Shown in pieces: positions 51,159 through 61,290 of a stretch of 64,000 nt of DNA (its first letter is position 1; each line of letters begins with the position of its first letter). Location: contig NZ_AHCB03000012.1 in the NCBI RefSeq assembly GCF_000238335.3, positions 124,001 through 188,000 of the forward strand. The letters run 5' to 3'. Position numbers and translations under genes: made by a program. The stretch is from Pseudoalteromonas marina. GTDB taxonomy: Bacteria; Pseudomonadota; Gammaproteobacteria; Enterobacterales; Alteromonadaceae. The notes below the pieces were generated by a model. It saw only the letters and a list, made by a program, of their open reading frames with translations, did no database searches and was not told where the DNA came from.

Positions 51159-52886
51159 TTACTTTGTCTTTTTTTGTTTTGCTATCCAATCGTTTATAAC
51201 ATCTTCAAGTACAGCCATAGGGAGTGAACCTTGGCCAATAACGGTATCGTGAAAGCTGCGTATATCAAATTGTGGGCCTAGTTCTTTTTCGGCTTTTGCG
51301 CGCAGTTCGCGTATTTTTATTTCGCCCATTTTGTAAGAGAGCGCTTGGCCTGGCCATGAAATATAACGGTCTATTTGATCTTCCACGGCGCTTTGTGGCA
51401 ACGCGGTGTGGCTTGCTAGGTAGTCAATTGCTTTTTGGCGGCTCCAGCCAAATGCATGAATACCGGTATCAACCACTAAGCGCACTGCACGCCACATTTC
51501 GTAACCTAAACGGCCAAAATCGCTGTAAGGGCTTTGATAAAAACCCGCTTCTTTACCTAAACGTTCTGTATAAAGTGCCCAACCTTCGCCAAATGCAGAG
51601 TGGCTGAGTGTGCGTCTAAACTCGGGTACATTTAGCTCCATAGCAATGGCGTTTTGTAAATGGTGCCCGGGTATGGCTTCGTGCAGACTAAGTGCTTCTA
51701 AATTATATAAAGGCTGCAGTTTAGGTGTTGAGGCTAAAAAATAAGTACCAGGAGAGCGGTTATCTGGCGGTGGCATATAAAACGCGCCACGACTTGCTGA
51801 GCCTTTAATAGTAAAGGTGTTACGCGGTAAGTGGCCAAAGTAAGTGGGCAATTTGCCATACATTTTTTGCGTGATAAAAGCGGTTTTTTCAAGTAGGTCT
51901 TGCGCGTCTTTTGCGTAAAATTGCTCATCGGTTGCTAAAAATTCTAAAAACTCACTATAGGTGCCATCAAAGCCTACTTCATCAATAATGGCTTGCATTT
52001 GCGCTTTAATACGCGCGACTTCTTTTAGGCCCAGCTCATGTATTTGTTTAGGCGTCGCGTTAGTTGTGGTGTAGTAATTAACGGTGTATTTGTAATAATC
52101 AAGCCCGCCTTCAACGCTTGCAATGCCCGGCTTCGCTCTACAGTGTGACATGTAATCATTTTTAAAAAAGTCATAAAAATGCTGATAGGCAGGAATTACT
52201 TTTTCTTCAATTAACGCTTGTGCTTTTTGTTTTAAACTCGCTTTTTGCGCTGCACTAAATGTATTAGGTATACGCGTAAAGGGCTCGTAAAGGGCGCTTT
52301 TTTCGGGGGTTTTAACTAAATGCGCGCTTATGCTTTGGCTATAATTTTCAAAGGTTTTACAGTAATGAGTAAAGCCTGTTTTTATACCTTCTTTCATTAA
52401 ATCAATATTTTGCTGATTATAGCGCGGGTAGTCGGCAAGGCTGATTAAAAAAGCGTTGTAATCATCAGCTGTTAAAAAAGCCATATTAGCTGGCGCTTCT
52501 GCAAAGTAAGTATGCCAGCCACTTAAAAAATTAACCGGAAAATACTTATCTTGATAAAGGTAGCTTTGCTGCTCGGTTTCGCGCTCATATTTAAATAAGC
52601 GATAGTTCATTAGCTGCTCGTTATTGAGCGTTTTTGGGTCAATGTTGGCTAAGCTTTTTAGTACGCTGTTGTTATACGCTTGGCGCTTAGCAATGGCTTG
52701 CTCGCTCCAATTTGGTAATGTGCCGTTTGGTTTCCAACCGTCAGGATCGGTTCGAAAAAATATTTTTTCACCTTTGGCATTTTGCCAGTGGTTATCAATA
52801 ATGGTTTTTAAATCGCTGTTGCTGTCGGCAAGGCTTGGTAGCGAGGTGGTTGCTAAGCAAATAGCTAAAATACGTTTTTTAAACAT
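51159..52886 (-). CDS. Exported DUF885 (M-like) metallopeptidase
   Basis: 575 residues with signal peptide (RILAICLATTSLPSLA). The C-terminal half has HEAIPGHH followed by FGEGWALYTERLG, the zinc-binding HExxxH-type arrangement and second Glu of DUF885 proteins, which are related to the carboxypeptidase/thermolysin-like clan. YKMGEIKIRELR near the end is also typical. Probable periplasmic peptide hydrolysis. Monocistronic. Confidence 0.87.
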   Translation of the reverse strand: MFKKRILAICLATTSLPSLADSNSDLKTIIDNHWQNAKGEKIFFRTDPDGWKPNGTLPNWSEQAIAKRQAYNNSVLKSLANIDPKTLNNEQLMNYRLFKYERETEQQSYLYQDKYFPVNFLSGWHTYFAEAPANMAFLTADDYNAFLISLADYPRYNQQNIDLMKEGIKTGFTHYCKTFENYSQSISAHLVKTPEKSALYEPFTRIPNTFSAAQKASLKQKAQALIEEKVIPAYQHFYDFFKNDYMSHCRAKPGIASVEGGLDYYKYTVNYYTTTNATPKQIHELGLKEVARIKAQMQAIIDEVGFDGTYSEFLEFLATDEQFYAKDAQDLLEKTAFITQKMYGKLPTYFGHLPRNTFTIKGSASRGAFYMPPPDNRSPGTYFLASTPKLQPLYNLEALSLHEAIPGHHLQNAIAMELNVPEFRRTLSHSAFGEGWALYTERLGKEAGFYQSPYSDFGRLGYEMWRAVRLVVDTGIHAFGWSRQKAIDYLASHTALPQSAVEDQIDRYISWPGQALSYKMGEIKIRELRAKAEKELGPQFDIRSFHDTVIGQGSLPMAVLEDVINDWIAKQKKTK

Positions 52887-53103
52887 AGTGATCCGTTATT
52901 GGCGAGTTAGTCGCGCTTTTTTATTTTAATTTGTGCTCAATATAGTACCAAGTTAACTTAATCAATGCGCTTACTTTTATAACCTGTATCTTCTGGCTTT
53001 ACTTTTTGATTGAACAAATTTCACTGTGTAACTGAGTGGCGCACTAGTTTATTGTTTTATCAGCGTTTAGAATGATTAAAACTTATTATAAAAAATGACT
53101 GTC

Positions 53104-53691
53104 ATGTTTAATAAAGTAATCGCCTTAATTGATGAAGCAAACAACCAAGACCCAAATAGTGAGCAATTTAATGGGCAAAGCGTGCCCAAAGAAAGCCTTT
53201 ATGCTACTCGAATGAGCGACATGCTTAGCCGTTTTAACCCCGATGCTGGCGAGCTTATGCAAATTGCAGTGCGTGGGCAGCATATACAACGCTGGAAGTC
53301 GCCGCGTAGTGACTTTGAAATGAACAAGCAAGGCTATCATCAATGGCGCAGTGCACTTTATATATTTCATGCAAGTAGTGTTGTTGCGCTTATGCAGCAA
53401 GCTGGTTACGGCGAAGCTGAGCAAAATAGAGTGTACGATGCGGTGGCTAAAAAAAATATTAAACGTAACCCAGATAGCCAATTAGTAGAAGACGTAGCAA
53501 GCCTCGTATTTATTGAGCATTACATGTTGGGGTTTGCTAATAGTAAGCCTGATTACGATGAGCAAAAATGGATAGGGATTATTCGCCGTACATGGCAAAA
53601 AATGTCAGATGACGCGCATGAGTTTGTACTTGCAGGTAATATTACATTGCCAGCGCCGCTTGTTGGGCTTATTCATAAAGCGCTTGAGTAA
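53104..53691 (+). CDS. DUF4202 family protein
   Basis: 195 residues from ATG 53104 (a start at 53095 adds three residues). VIALIDEANNQDPN, RGQHIQRWKSPRSDFEMNK, YHQWRSALYIFHA, AKKNIKRNPDSQLVEDVASLVF and IEHYM are features of DUF4202, an all-helical family with conserved His, Arg and Glu residues and unknown activity. It is followed after 27 bp by a zinc-ribbon protein, so the two form an operon. Confidence 0.87.
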   Translation: MFNKVIALIDEANNQDPNSEQFNGQSVPKESLYATRMSDMLSRFNPDAGELMQIAVRGQHIQRWKSPRSDFEMNKQGYHQWRSALYIFHASSVVALMQQAGYGEAEQNRVYDAVAKKNIKRNPDSQLVEDVASLVFIEHYMLGFANSKPDYDEQKWIGIIRRTWQKMSDDAHEFVLAGNITLPAPLVGLIHKALE

Positions 53692-53718
53692 AAAAGCATC
53701 AATGAAAAGGAATTTTAA

Positions 53719-54219
53719 ATGTACTGTCCTCGTAGTAATACGCCACTTGAACCTTTACTCGTTGGCGGCATTACTGTTTTTACGTCAGCGCAAGGCGGCG
53801 TGTTTTTTGATAACAGCCAAATTTTTAAATTTAGCTCGCCTGAGTTAAAGCATGGTCAGGTTTTACTTAAACACTTAAGTAACTATACCGAAAATGAAGG
53901 CGATGTTTCAATGCGAGTAAATTGCCCTAAATGCCCAAGTATTGTGATGATGCGCCGGTATTTTTCGCCAGTTAAGGCTGTCGAAATAGACGAGTGCCCA
54001 GGTTGCGCTGGCATATGGCTTGATAGCGGCGAGCTTGCAAAAATACACGAAAACCACCTAACCCCCAAAGAACGAAAACTGTTAGTGCACGAAATGGCCA
54101 CCAACCATGGGTTTGTATCTATTAAGCCGCCAAAATCTAAGTATTACCCCAAAGCGCCTAAAAATACCCAAGCCACCACAGTCGAACGGCTGGTACAATT
54201 GGCATTACTGAGTCTCTAA
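53719..54219 (+). CDS. TFIIB-type zinc-ribbon protein
   Basis: 166 residues. The N-terminal MYCPRSNTPLEPL is followed by an internal ribbon NCPKCPSIVMMRR...ECPGCAGIWLDSGELAKI (about 80-112). Such zf-TFIIB proteins are small and of unknown function, usually soluble. RBS AAAAGGA. The C-terminus is basic (KPPKSKYYPKAPKN). Confidence 0.82.
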   Translation: MYCPRSNTPLEPLLVGGITVFTSAQGGVFFDNSQIFKFSSPELKHGQVLLKHLSNYTENEGDVSMRVNCPKCPSIVMMRRYFSPVKAVEIDECPGCAGIWLDSGELAKIHENHLTPKERKLLVHEMATNHGFVSIKPPKSKYYPKAPKNTQATTVERLVQLALLSL

Positions 54220-54333
54220 TACCAATCTGCAATAATACGTAATCATTTTGCTAAGCTAAACGTGTTGTTACTCGCGTTAAAGAATTCTCATTCAAAACCA
54301 CTAAATAGATCACCTAGTTAAGCTAATTGGTAT
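54220..54333. repeat. CACTTAATTAA-family palindrome, expanded copy
   Basis: TACCAATCTGC (54220-54230) and GCTAATTGGTA (54323-54333) are its ends. AAATAGATCACCTAGTTAAGC near the right end matches the short copy at 6733-6770. About 65 bp of extra sequence fills the middle. Confidence 0.6.
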
Positions 54334-54342
54334 AAAGCATAA

Positions 54343-54374
54343 AAAAACGGCGTACTACAAAGTACGCCGTTTTT
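54343..54374. terminator. Bidirectional terminator
   Basis: AAAAACGGCGTACT and AGTACGCCGTTTTT form a perfect 14-bp stem with loop ACAA. It ends der (minus) and the zinc-ribbon operon (plus). Confidence 0.9.
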
Positions 54375-54398
54375 GTAATAAATTAACGCTTATACCGT

Positions 54399-55865
54399 TT
54401 ATTTATTACGGTTTTCTTTTGCAAAGGCACGTATTTTACGTTTTTGCGAAAGCGTTACTTTATTAGTACGCCCTGCGAATGGGTTATCACCTTCTCTAAA
54501 TTCAATTTTGATTGGGGTGCCCATAATTTTAAGTGCTTTACGGTAGTAGTTCATAAGGTAGCGTTTGTAGCTATCTGGTAAATCGTGAACTTGGTTACCG
54601 TGAATTACAATACGTGGCGGGTTATAACCACCGGCATGCGCGTATTTAAGCTTAACACGACGACCACGAACAAGTGGCGGCTGGTGATCAGCCTGTGCCA
54701 TGTCCATAATACGGCGTAGCATTGCAGTACTTATACGTTTAGTTGCTGACTCGTACGCTTCATCAACGGATTCAAATAAGTGGCCAACACCTGTACCATG
54801 AAGTGCAGATATAAAGTGCAAGCGTGCAAAGTCAATAAAGCCTAAACGACGGTCAAGCTCGGTTTTAATACGATCTTTAACGTAGTCATCAAGCCCATCC
54901 CATTTGTTCACGGCAATAACTAATGAACGGCCTGAGTTAAGCGCAAAACCTAATAAACTTAAGTCTTGATCAGAAATACCATCGCGCGCATCTACAACCA
55001 GTAAAACAACATTACAATCTTCGATAGCCTGCAGTGTTTTAATAACTGAAAACTTTTCTACTACGTCGCTTACTTTTTTACGTTTACGTACACCGGCTGT
55101 ATCGATTAACACGTACTCTTTTTCGTTTCGTGTCATAGGGATATAGATAGAGTCGCGCGTTGTACCTGGCATATCGTACACAATTACACGTTCTTCACCG
55201 AGTATACGGTTTGTAAGTGTTGACTTACCTACATTAGGACGACCAATAATTGCAAGCTTTACCGGCTTATCTGCAAATGCTTGGTGGTCGGTATCATCGC
55301 CTTCACCTTCTTCGTAAAGGTCTATTAGCTCTTCATCGTCATCGGCTACGTCTTCATCTTGTGCTGCTAGTTCGGCAATCACAGGTTGAAGTGTGTGCTC
55401 AAGTAAAAGTGTAATACCACGACCATGCGCTGCTGCAATATGATGAATTTCACCCAGTGATAGCTGGTAAAATTCAGCACAGTTTGAATCAGCGTCTATG
55501 CCATCGGTTTTATTGGCAACAACAAAACATTTTTTGTCTTGTTTGCGAAGATGATTGGCAATAGCTTGGTCGGCAACGGTCATACCTACGCGTGCGTCTA
55601 CTAAAAACAGTACGATGTCGGCTTCTTCAATAGCAAGTAGCGATTGGTCAGCCATTTCGATCTCGATGCCTTCTTCTGTGCCATCAATACCGCCCGTGTC
55701 CACCACGATAAATTCATAGCCATCGTAATTAGCTTGGCCATATTTTCTATCTCGTGTTAAACCTGGAAAATCGGCTACGAGTGCATCACGAGTACGTGTT
55801 AAACGGTTAAATAATGTGGATTTGCCCACATTGGGTCGCCCAACTAGAGCGATCACGGGAAGCAT
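54399..55865 (-). CDS. der: Ribosome biogenesis GTPase Der (EngA)
   Basis: 488 residues with two GTPase domains. G1 sites [12 protein letters not shown] (about 8) and [12 protein letters not shown] (about 208), G3 DTGGIDG and DTAGVRK, G4 NKTDG and NKWDG. An acidic linker ([20 protein letters not shown]) separates them and a KH-like C-terminal domain follows. Der acts in 50S assembly. It is the last gene of the conserved block and has a hairpin between it and bamB. Confidence 0.97.
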   Translation of the reverse strand: MLPVIALVGRPNVGKSTLFNRLTRTRDALVADFPGLTRDRKYGQANYDGYEFIVVDTGGIDGTEEGIEIEMADQSLLAIEEADIVLFLVDARVGMTVADQAIANHLRKQDKKCFVVANKTDGIDADSNCAEFYQLSLGEIHHIAAAHGRGITLLLEHTLQPVIAELAAQDEDVADDDEELIDLYEEGEGDDTDHQAFADKPVKLAIIGRPNVGKSTLTNRILGEERVIVYDMPGTTRDSIYIPMTRNEKEYVLIDTAGVRKRKKVSDVVEKFSVIKTLQAIEDCNVVLLVVDARDGISDQDLSLLGFALNSGRSLVIAVNKWDGLDDYVKDRIKTELDRRLGFIDFARLHFISALHGTGVGHLFESVDEAYESATKRISTAMLRRIMDMAQADHQPPLVRGRRVKLKYAHAGGYNPPRIVIHGNQVHDLPDSYKRYLMNYYRKALKIMGTPIKIEFREGDNPFAGRTNKVTLSQKRKIRAFAKENRNK

Positions 55866-55890
55866 AAACTACCTCTTTAAAAAACAACAA

Positions 55891-55913
55891 AAGGCTTCGC
55901 AGAGCGAAGCCTT
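55891..55913 (-). terminator. Hairpin between bamB and der
   Basis: AAGGCTTCGC and GCGAAGCCTT form a perfect 10-bp stem with loop AGA, followed on the minus strand by a T-rich stretch. It may attenuate bamB transcripts and lower der expression. Confidence 0.7.
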
Positions 55914-55939
55914 ACAAAAAACCTTTAAGTGTTAGCTAG

Positions 55940-57118
55940 TTAGTTTGGTATTGTTACCGCACTTACTTCACCGTCACGGGTGTATAATATCAGTTTGTCG
56001 TCGGCAACAACAGGTTCAACAAAGAAGCCTGAGCTGTCAAAGTCTTCACGAGATACAAGCTCACCAGTGTCTTTGTTTAGCCAATGTAGGTTACCTTCTT
56101 GGTCGCCTAAGGCTAAATAGTTACCTGTAACAGCAGGACCTGTTAAGTACCAACCACGGAGTGCGGGTTGGCTCCAACGTTCAATACCTGAATTTTTATC
56201 TAATGCATAAACAACGCCGTTGCTGTCTACTACATAAATACTTTGCGCATCCATCGAAATTTCGCGATAGCTACTGTATTCGCGCTTCCAAACAACATTA
56301 CCAGAGCGAATATCCACTGCAGCTAAGTTACCGTTGTATGCAATTGCATAAGCGTATGGGCCGCTAATGAGTGGCTGCGTGTCTACATCAACTAGGCGTT
56401 CAAATTCTGAGGCACCTTTTGCAGCTGCAATTTCTGCACTCCAAGCTGAGTAACCACTTTCTGAAATTAAAACGCTTAATTTACCTGTTTCAAGGCCAAC
56501 TAAAACACCACCATTGGCAACAGTGGGTGCACTTTGTCCGCGTAATGTAAGCGCAGGCACTTCTTGCTCAAAGCTCCAACGCTCTTCACCAGTATCTGGA
56601 TGAAGGGCTAGTAATTTACCCGAGCCTAAGTTTACAAATATTAAGCCATCGCCAGCTGCTGCTTTTGAAAGTGATTCACCAGGTACGTTTTTACGCCATA
56701 CTTCTTCACCGGTTTCACGGTCAAGTGCTACAACAAAGCCATGTTCAGAACCGATATACAGTTTACCATAAGCTTGTAATATACCGCCTGATAATTTTGC
56801 TGAACCGTCGTCGCTCCAAGGCCAAAAAGAGGTGTCTTGGCGTACGTCGGTGTCCCACTGTACATCGCCGCTAGTAAGCGATAACGCTTCTACTTGACCT
56901 TCGCGGTTAGCAACATAAACAGTGTCTTTGTAAACAGCAGGTGTTAAGCGAGAAAAGTAATGCTCTACGCCGCTACCTACAGACTCTTGCCAAACAACAT
57001 CAGTTTCAAACTGATTGACGATTTCTGGAAGGACTAGTTCGTCTTCTTCATCACTTGATGAACAACCCATTAGCGTTGCCATACATAGGGCAAGGGTTGC
57101 GGTCGTTAATTTTTTCAT
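55940..57118 (-). CDS. bamB: Outer-membrane assembly lipoprotein BamB
   Basis: 392 residues. MKKLTTATLALCMATLMGC is a lipoprotein signal (LMGC, Cys19). It is followed by an eight-bladed beta-propeller of PQQ-like repeats (GDVQWDTDV, TGEEVWRKNV, TGEERWSFEQ, SGNVVWKREY, SGIERWSQPA). BamB helps the BAM complex insert beta barrels. It lies directly after yfgM and before der, as in E. coli. Confidence 0.96.
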   Translation of the reverse strand: MKKLTTATLALCMATLMGCSSSDEEDELVLPEIVNQFETDVVWQESVGSGVEHYFSRLTPAVYKDTVYVANREGQVEALSLTSGDVQWDTDVRQDTSFWPWSDDGSAKLSGGILQAYGKLYIGSEHGFVVALDRETGEEVWRKNVPGESLSKAAAGDGLIFVNLGSGKLLALHPDTGEERWSFEQEVPALTLRGQSAPTVANGGVLVGLETGKLSVLISESGYSAWSAEIAAAKGASEFERLVDVDTQPLISGPYAYAIAYNGNLAAVDIRSGNVVWKREYSSYREISMDAQSIYVVDSNGVVYALDKNSGIERWSQPALRGWYLTGPAVTGNYLALGDQEGNLHWLNKDTGELVSREDFDSSGFFVEPVVADDKLILYTRDGEVSAVTIPN

Positions 57119-57128
57119 ACCTAAAACC

Positions 57129-57749
57129 TTATGCCGCTGGGCTAGTTACTGCTAGGTCATCTAACTTAACTTGTAAAAGTGGGTTGCCTGTTAACCCTCC
57201 TGCATCTACCGCAGCTTGATAAGCAGTACGTGCTTGCTCTTTATTACCTTGCTGAGCGTAAATATCGCCTTTAAGCTCTGCAACGTTTGCATTAAATGCT
57301 TCAGGTAATGGTGCATTTAGTGTGCTTAAAGCATCGTCAAAATTAGTTTGTGCAATTTGAATACGCGCTAAACGTGTAATCGCAATCGCTTTTAATTCTG
57401 CATTATCAACGTTTGATACAATCCAGCTTAGCTTTTCACTAGCGACATCTAATTTTTGTGCTTCTACCGCATCTTTAGCGGCAACAAACGCCGCAAGTGC
57501 AGCATAGTTTGTGTCTTTATTTTCACTGATAAAAGCATCAGCTGACGATAAAACATCATCACCTTCAACTAATTTAGTGTAAGAATCTGACGCTTGCTCA
57601 GCGGTTGTAATTTGGTTTTGGTTATAAGCTTTCCAACCATATAAGCCACCTAAGCCAACAATTACACCAAGTGCCAGTGAAAGACCGTTTTCACGGAAAA
57701 AGCGTTTAATTGCTTCTGCTTGTTCTTCTTCTGTTGAATGTATATCCAT
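57129..57749 (-). CDS. yfgM: YfgM-family ancillary SecYEG protein
   Basis: 206 residues. A short cytoplasmic N-terminus (STEEEQAEAIKRFFRENG) leads to one helix (LSLALGVIVGLGGLYGWKAY) and a periplasmic TPR-like domain. It is encoded 10 bp before bamB, its usual neighbour. YfgM tethers to the Sec translocon and aids periplasmic protein folding. Confidence 0.93.
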   Translation of the reverse strand: MDIHSTEEEQAEAIKRFFRENGLSLALGVIVGLGGLYGWKAYNQNQITTAEQASDSYTKLVEGDDVLSSADAFISENKDTNYAALAAFVAAKDAVEAQKLDVASEKLSWIVSNVDNAELKAIAITRLARIQIAQTNFDDALSTLNAPLPEAFNANVAELKGDIYAQQGNKEQARTAYQAAVDAGGLTGNPLLQVKLDDLAVTSPAA

Positions 57750-57768
57750 GATTACCTCTAATATCTGC

Positions 57769-59049
57769 TTAGCCGTTTATAAGCTCAGCCAGTAGCGCTT
57801 TAGCTTGTTCTAATTTTAATGTGACTTGTTCTTTACGCTCGCGTAAATACTTTATGGTCACAACGCCTTGTTCTAATTCATCTTCACCAATAATTACGGC
57901 AACAAGTGCATCGCTTTTATCGGCACGTTTTAATTGTTTTTTAAAGTTTCCGCCACCCGCGTGAACCATCACACGAAGGCCAGCCACATCACGGCGTAGT
58001 TCTGACGCGATAATTGGGGCTTGAATACTTGCTTTGTCGCCCATTGCCGCTAAATATACATCAGCATTACGACGAATGTCACCAACACATTTAAGTGCTT
58101 GGAGTAACAATACTAAGCGCTCTAGGCCCATTGCAAAGCCGACTGCTGGGGTTGCCTTTCCACCAAGTTGCTCTACTAAACCGTCGTAACGTCCACCTGC
58201 ACACACAGTGCCTTGCGCGCCAAGGCTGTCGGTTACCCATTCAAATACTGTGCGGTTGTAATAGTCTAAACCGCGCACTAATTTTTCGTTAACCGTGTAT
58301 GAGACGCCAGCTGCGTCTAAACGTTCACATAAATTTTCAAAATGTTCTTTTGATTCAGCATCTAAATGCTCAGATAATTTAGGCGCATCAACTAAGATTG
58401 CTTGAACGTCTGGATTTTTGCTATCAAGTACACGTAACGGGTTTGAATACATACGGCGTTTTGAGTCTTCATCAAGCACGTCGGTATGTTGTTCAAGGTA
58501 AGCAACAAGCGCATCTCGGTAATCGGCGCGCGCTTCGTTAGAACCTAAAGAGTTAAGCTCTAAACGTACGTGCTCGCTAATGCCAAACGCTTTCCATAAT
58601 TGCGCTGTTAATAAAATAACTTCTGCGTCTATGTCGGCTGTGGCAATACCAAATGTTTCTAAACCAAATTGGTGAAACTGACGATAACGACCTTTTTGCG
58701 GGCGTTCATGACGAAACATTGGGCCCATGTACCAAAGTCGTTGTTCTTGATTGTACAGTAAGCCATTTTGGTTGCCAGCACGTACACACACTGCGGTGCC
58801 TTCTGGGCGAAGTGTTAGTAAGTCGCCATTGCGATCGGCAAAGGTGTACATTTCTTTTTCTACTATATCGGTTACTTCACCAATAGAGCGTTTAAATAGA
58901 TCGGTTGATTCTACAATAGGAAAACGAATTTCTTGATAACCGAACGATGCTACAGTCTCGCGTAAAATGTTTTCTACTTTCTGCCAAATTTGTGTATCGC
59001 CCGGCAGACAATCGTTCATACCGCGAACTGCCTGAATTTGTTTTGCCAC
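57769..59049 (-). CDS. hisS: Histidyl-tRNA synthetase
   Basis: 426 residues from a GTG at 59047-59049 with AGGA about 8 nt upstream. [54 protein letters not shown] and [13 protein letters not shown] are class II and HisRS-specific motifs, and an anticodon-binding domain ends the chain. It charges tRNA-His. It is 19 bp before yfgM and 256 bp after ispG. Confidence 0.97.
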   Translation of the reverse strand: MAKQIQAVRGMNDCLPGDTQIWQKVENILRETVASFGYQEIRFPIVESTDLFKRSIGEVTDIVEKEMYTFADRNGDLLTLRPEGTAVCVRAGNQNGLLYNQEQRLWYMGPMFRHERPQKGRYRQFHQFGLETFGIATADIDAEVILLTAQLWKAFGISEHVRLELNSLGSNEARADYRDALVAYLEQHTDVLDEDSKRRMYSNPLRVLDSKNPDVQAILVDAPKLSEHLDAESKEHFENLCERLDAAGVSYTVNEKLVRGLDYYNRTVFEWVTDSLGAQGTVCAGGRYDGLVEQLGGKATPAVGFAMGLERLVLLLQALKCVGDIRRNADVYLAAMGDKASIQAPIIASELRRDVAGLRVMVHAGGGNFKKQLKRADKSDALVAVIIGEDELEQGVVTIKYLRERKEQVTLKLEQAKALLAELING

Positions 59050-59129
59050 TGATAAATCCTAATTACTGTTTATGTGTAATAAAAAAATGCTTACACAACG
59101 AGAATGCTTAAAATTGACCCGACATTATA

Positions 59130-59251
59130 TACCCAAACCAACTCAAGATGCGAGCGTCGTTGGAATTAAAAGAAATTACCATTATTAAAAGTAATACTTT
59201 GATATAAAGCCCGATGAAGCGCTGAGCTCTGTATTTTTGAACGCTTGGGTA
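59130..59251. repeat. Inverted-repeat-bounded intergenic element
   Basis: TACCCAAAC (59130-59138) and GCTTGGGTA (59243-59251) bound 122 bp between ispG and hisS that contain an internal CCAAC...GTTGG hairpin. Related to the ATACCCAAG pair at 27078-27122. Non-coding. Confidence 0.45.
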
Positions 59252-59305
59252 AATCTATTATAAGGGTCAACGCCAAACACGAATGCTTGGCGGTTTATAC
59301 GTTAT

Positions 59306-60424
59306 TTATTCGACTATTTTTACATCGATAGGGGTTTGGCTTTGCTTTTTATCTATAAAATCGCGAACGTAGCCCTCTAGTTGCTCAACAATATTGTTAT
59401 TGTCGATACGGGCTTTTTGACGTTCACCATTAATATACAAACCAGAACGGCGATTTGCACCGGCAAGGCCAATATCACTGACGAGTGCTTCACCAGGGCC
59501 ATTTACTACACAACCAATAACCGATACAGAAACCGGTTCGATTATATCTTCAAGGCGTTCTTCTAATTGGTTCATAGTGCTTACTACATCAAACTCTTGA
59601 CGAGAACAGCTGGGGCAGGCAATAAAGTTAATACCACGAGAGCGAATGCGCAGTGATTTTAATATATCAAAGCCTACTTTTATTTCTTGTACCGGGTCGG
59701 CGGCGAGTGATACTCGTAATGTATCGCCTATGCCTTCGGCTAGTAACATACCTAAGCCAACAGCCGATTTAACCGATCCTGAACGCATGCCGCCCGCTTC
59801 AGTGATACCCAAATGCAAAGGTTGGTCTATTTCTTTTGCAAGCAAGCGATATGCGCCTACAGCTAAAAATACGTCTGACGCTTTTACCGATATTTTAAAT
59901 TGATCAAAATCAAGGCGACGTAATATATCAACATGGCGCATTGCTGATTCTAATAACGCCTCAGGTGTTGGTTCACCATATTTTTCCTGTAAATCGCGCT
60001 CAAGTGAGCCGCCATTAACGCCAATACGAATAGGGATGTTGTGCTCGCGAGCTGAATCAACAACAGCTCTAATGCGCTCTTCGCTTCCGATATTACCAGG
60101 GTTTATACGTAAACAATCTACGCCATACTTTGCCACTTTTAGGGCTATGCGGTAATCAAAATGAATGTCGGCAACAAGCGGAATACTTACTTGCTCTTTT
60201 ATACTTTTAAACGCTTCAGCTGCGTCCATAGTCGGTACCGATACTCGTACTATGTCGGCGCCAGCATCTTGGATGGCTTGAATTTGTGCAACGGTTGCAT
60301 CAACGTCCATGGTGTCGGTATTAGTCATCGACTGCACGGCAATTGGAGCGCCGTCGCCAATAGGCACATTGCCTACATTAATACGGGTGGATTTTCTGCG
60401 TTTAATTGATGATTCTGAAAACAT
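59306..60424 (-). CDS. ispG: 4-hydroxy-3-methylbut-2-enyl diphosphate synthase (IspG)
   Basis: 372 residues. [39 protein letters not shown], and the Fe-S cysteines in ACPSCSRQ and [11 protein letters not shown] are characteristic. The enzyme reduces MEcPP to HMBPP with a [4Fe-4S] cluster in the MEP isoprenoid pathway. It is 5 bp after rodZ in the conserved block. Confidence 0.97.
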   Translation of the reverse strand: MFSESSIKRRKSTRINVGNVPIGDGAPIAVQSMTNTDTMDVDATVAQIQAIQDAGADIVRVSVPTMDAAEAFKSIKEQVSIPLVADIHFDYRIALKVAKYGVDCLRINPGNIGSEERIRAVVDSAREHNIPIRIGVNGGSLERDLQEKYGEPTPEALLESAMRHVDILRRLDFDQFKISVKASDVFLAVGAYRLLAKEIDQPLHLGITEAGGMRSGSVKSAVGLGMLLAEGIGDTLRVSLAADPVQEIKVGFDILKSLRIRSRGINFIACPSCSRQEFDVVSTMNQLEERLEDIIEPVSVSVIGCVVNGPGEALVSDIGLAGANRRSGLYINGERQKARIDNNNIVEQLEGYVRDFIDKKQSQTPIDVKIVE

Positions 60425-60429
60425 AGCGA

Positions 60430-61290
60430 CTACTCTGCTAATGGTAATGTAAATTTGGCTAAACGGTTCTTAGGAAAAGCCGAAATATCTATTGGCTCAC
60501 CGTTTAAGGTAATGTTAACTACATTGTGCTTACCAAGCACAACAGCAAAAGGAGGTGTACCAGAAACAGTCATTCTGTAACCTGCTTTTTTAACGCCAAA
60601 GGCTATTTTTTCGCCTTCGCCGTCGTGAATTTCGACCCAGCTTTCGTCATTAAATAGCATTTCTATTGTGCTGATGTCGGCTTTATCGGTATCTGACTCT
60701 GAAGTTTGTTCGTTAACTGCTTGTGTTATTTCGTTATTTGTTAAATCTGTACTTTGCTCAATAGACTCTTGGCGTAACTCATCAACATCGTTTGCTGTTT
60801 TTTGCTGTTCAATATTAGTTGATTGAATGGCTTGGCGTTCACTCATTATGGTGTTGCCAATATTTATATTTGTAGTTTGTTCTTCAATTGGGGTGGCGTT
60901 TTGCCAAAACCATAAAGCAGACGAGCCAATAACAATGGCTATAATAATGTAAGTTACTAACATTAAACGGCTATCGCTTGCTTCTTTTTCTGTACGACGA
61001 GAAAAGCTTTGCATGTTAGCTGGTTTTGCTGGCTCAGGTGGTGCTGGCAACATGGCTAATATAGGTGCGCTATCTACTTTTAATTCACGGCAATAGTTCT
61101 TTATGTAGCCTTTAACAAAAGTAATAGGTCCTAACGCTTGAAAGTCGTCATTTTCAAGGTGTTTAATTTGAAACTCAGATAGCTTTAGTGGTTTAGCGAT
61201 GGTTTCAATGCTTACCTTAGCTTGCTCTCTGTGTGCTTTTAAAATTTGGCCTACTGTAGGCTGTTCGCTTTGCGTATTTTCTTCATTCAT
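60430..61290 (-). CDS. rodZ: Cytoskeleton protein RodZ
   Basis: 286 residues. The cytoplasmic helix-turn-helix domain ([20 protein letters not shown] to [15 protein letters not shown] region) is about 12-85. One helix ([18 protein letters not shown]) follows, then a Thr/Gln-rich linker and a periplasmic beta domain ([19 protein letters not shown]) at about 205-285. RodZ links MreB to the elongasome and sets rod shape. Its start overlaps the pilW stop by 4 bp (ATGA). Confidence 0.93.
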   Translation of the reverse strand: MNEENTQSEQPTVGQILKAHREQAKVSIETIAKPLKLSEFQIKHLENDDFQALGPITFVKGYIKNYCRELKVDSAPILAMLPAPPEPAKPANMQSFSRRTEKEASDSRLMLVTYIIIAIVIGSSALWFWQNATPIEEQTTNINIGNTIMSERQAIQSTNIEQQKTANDVDELRQESIEQSTDLTNNEITQAVNEQTSESDTDKADISTIEMLFNDESWVEIHDGEGEKIAFGVKKAGYRMTVSGTPPFAVVLGKHNVVNITLNGEPIDISAFPKNRLAKFTLPLAE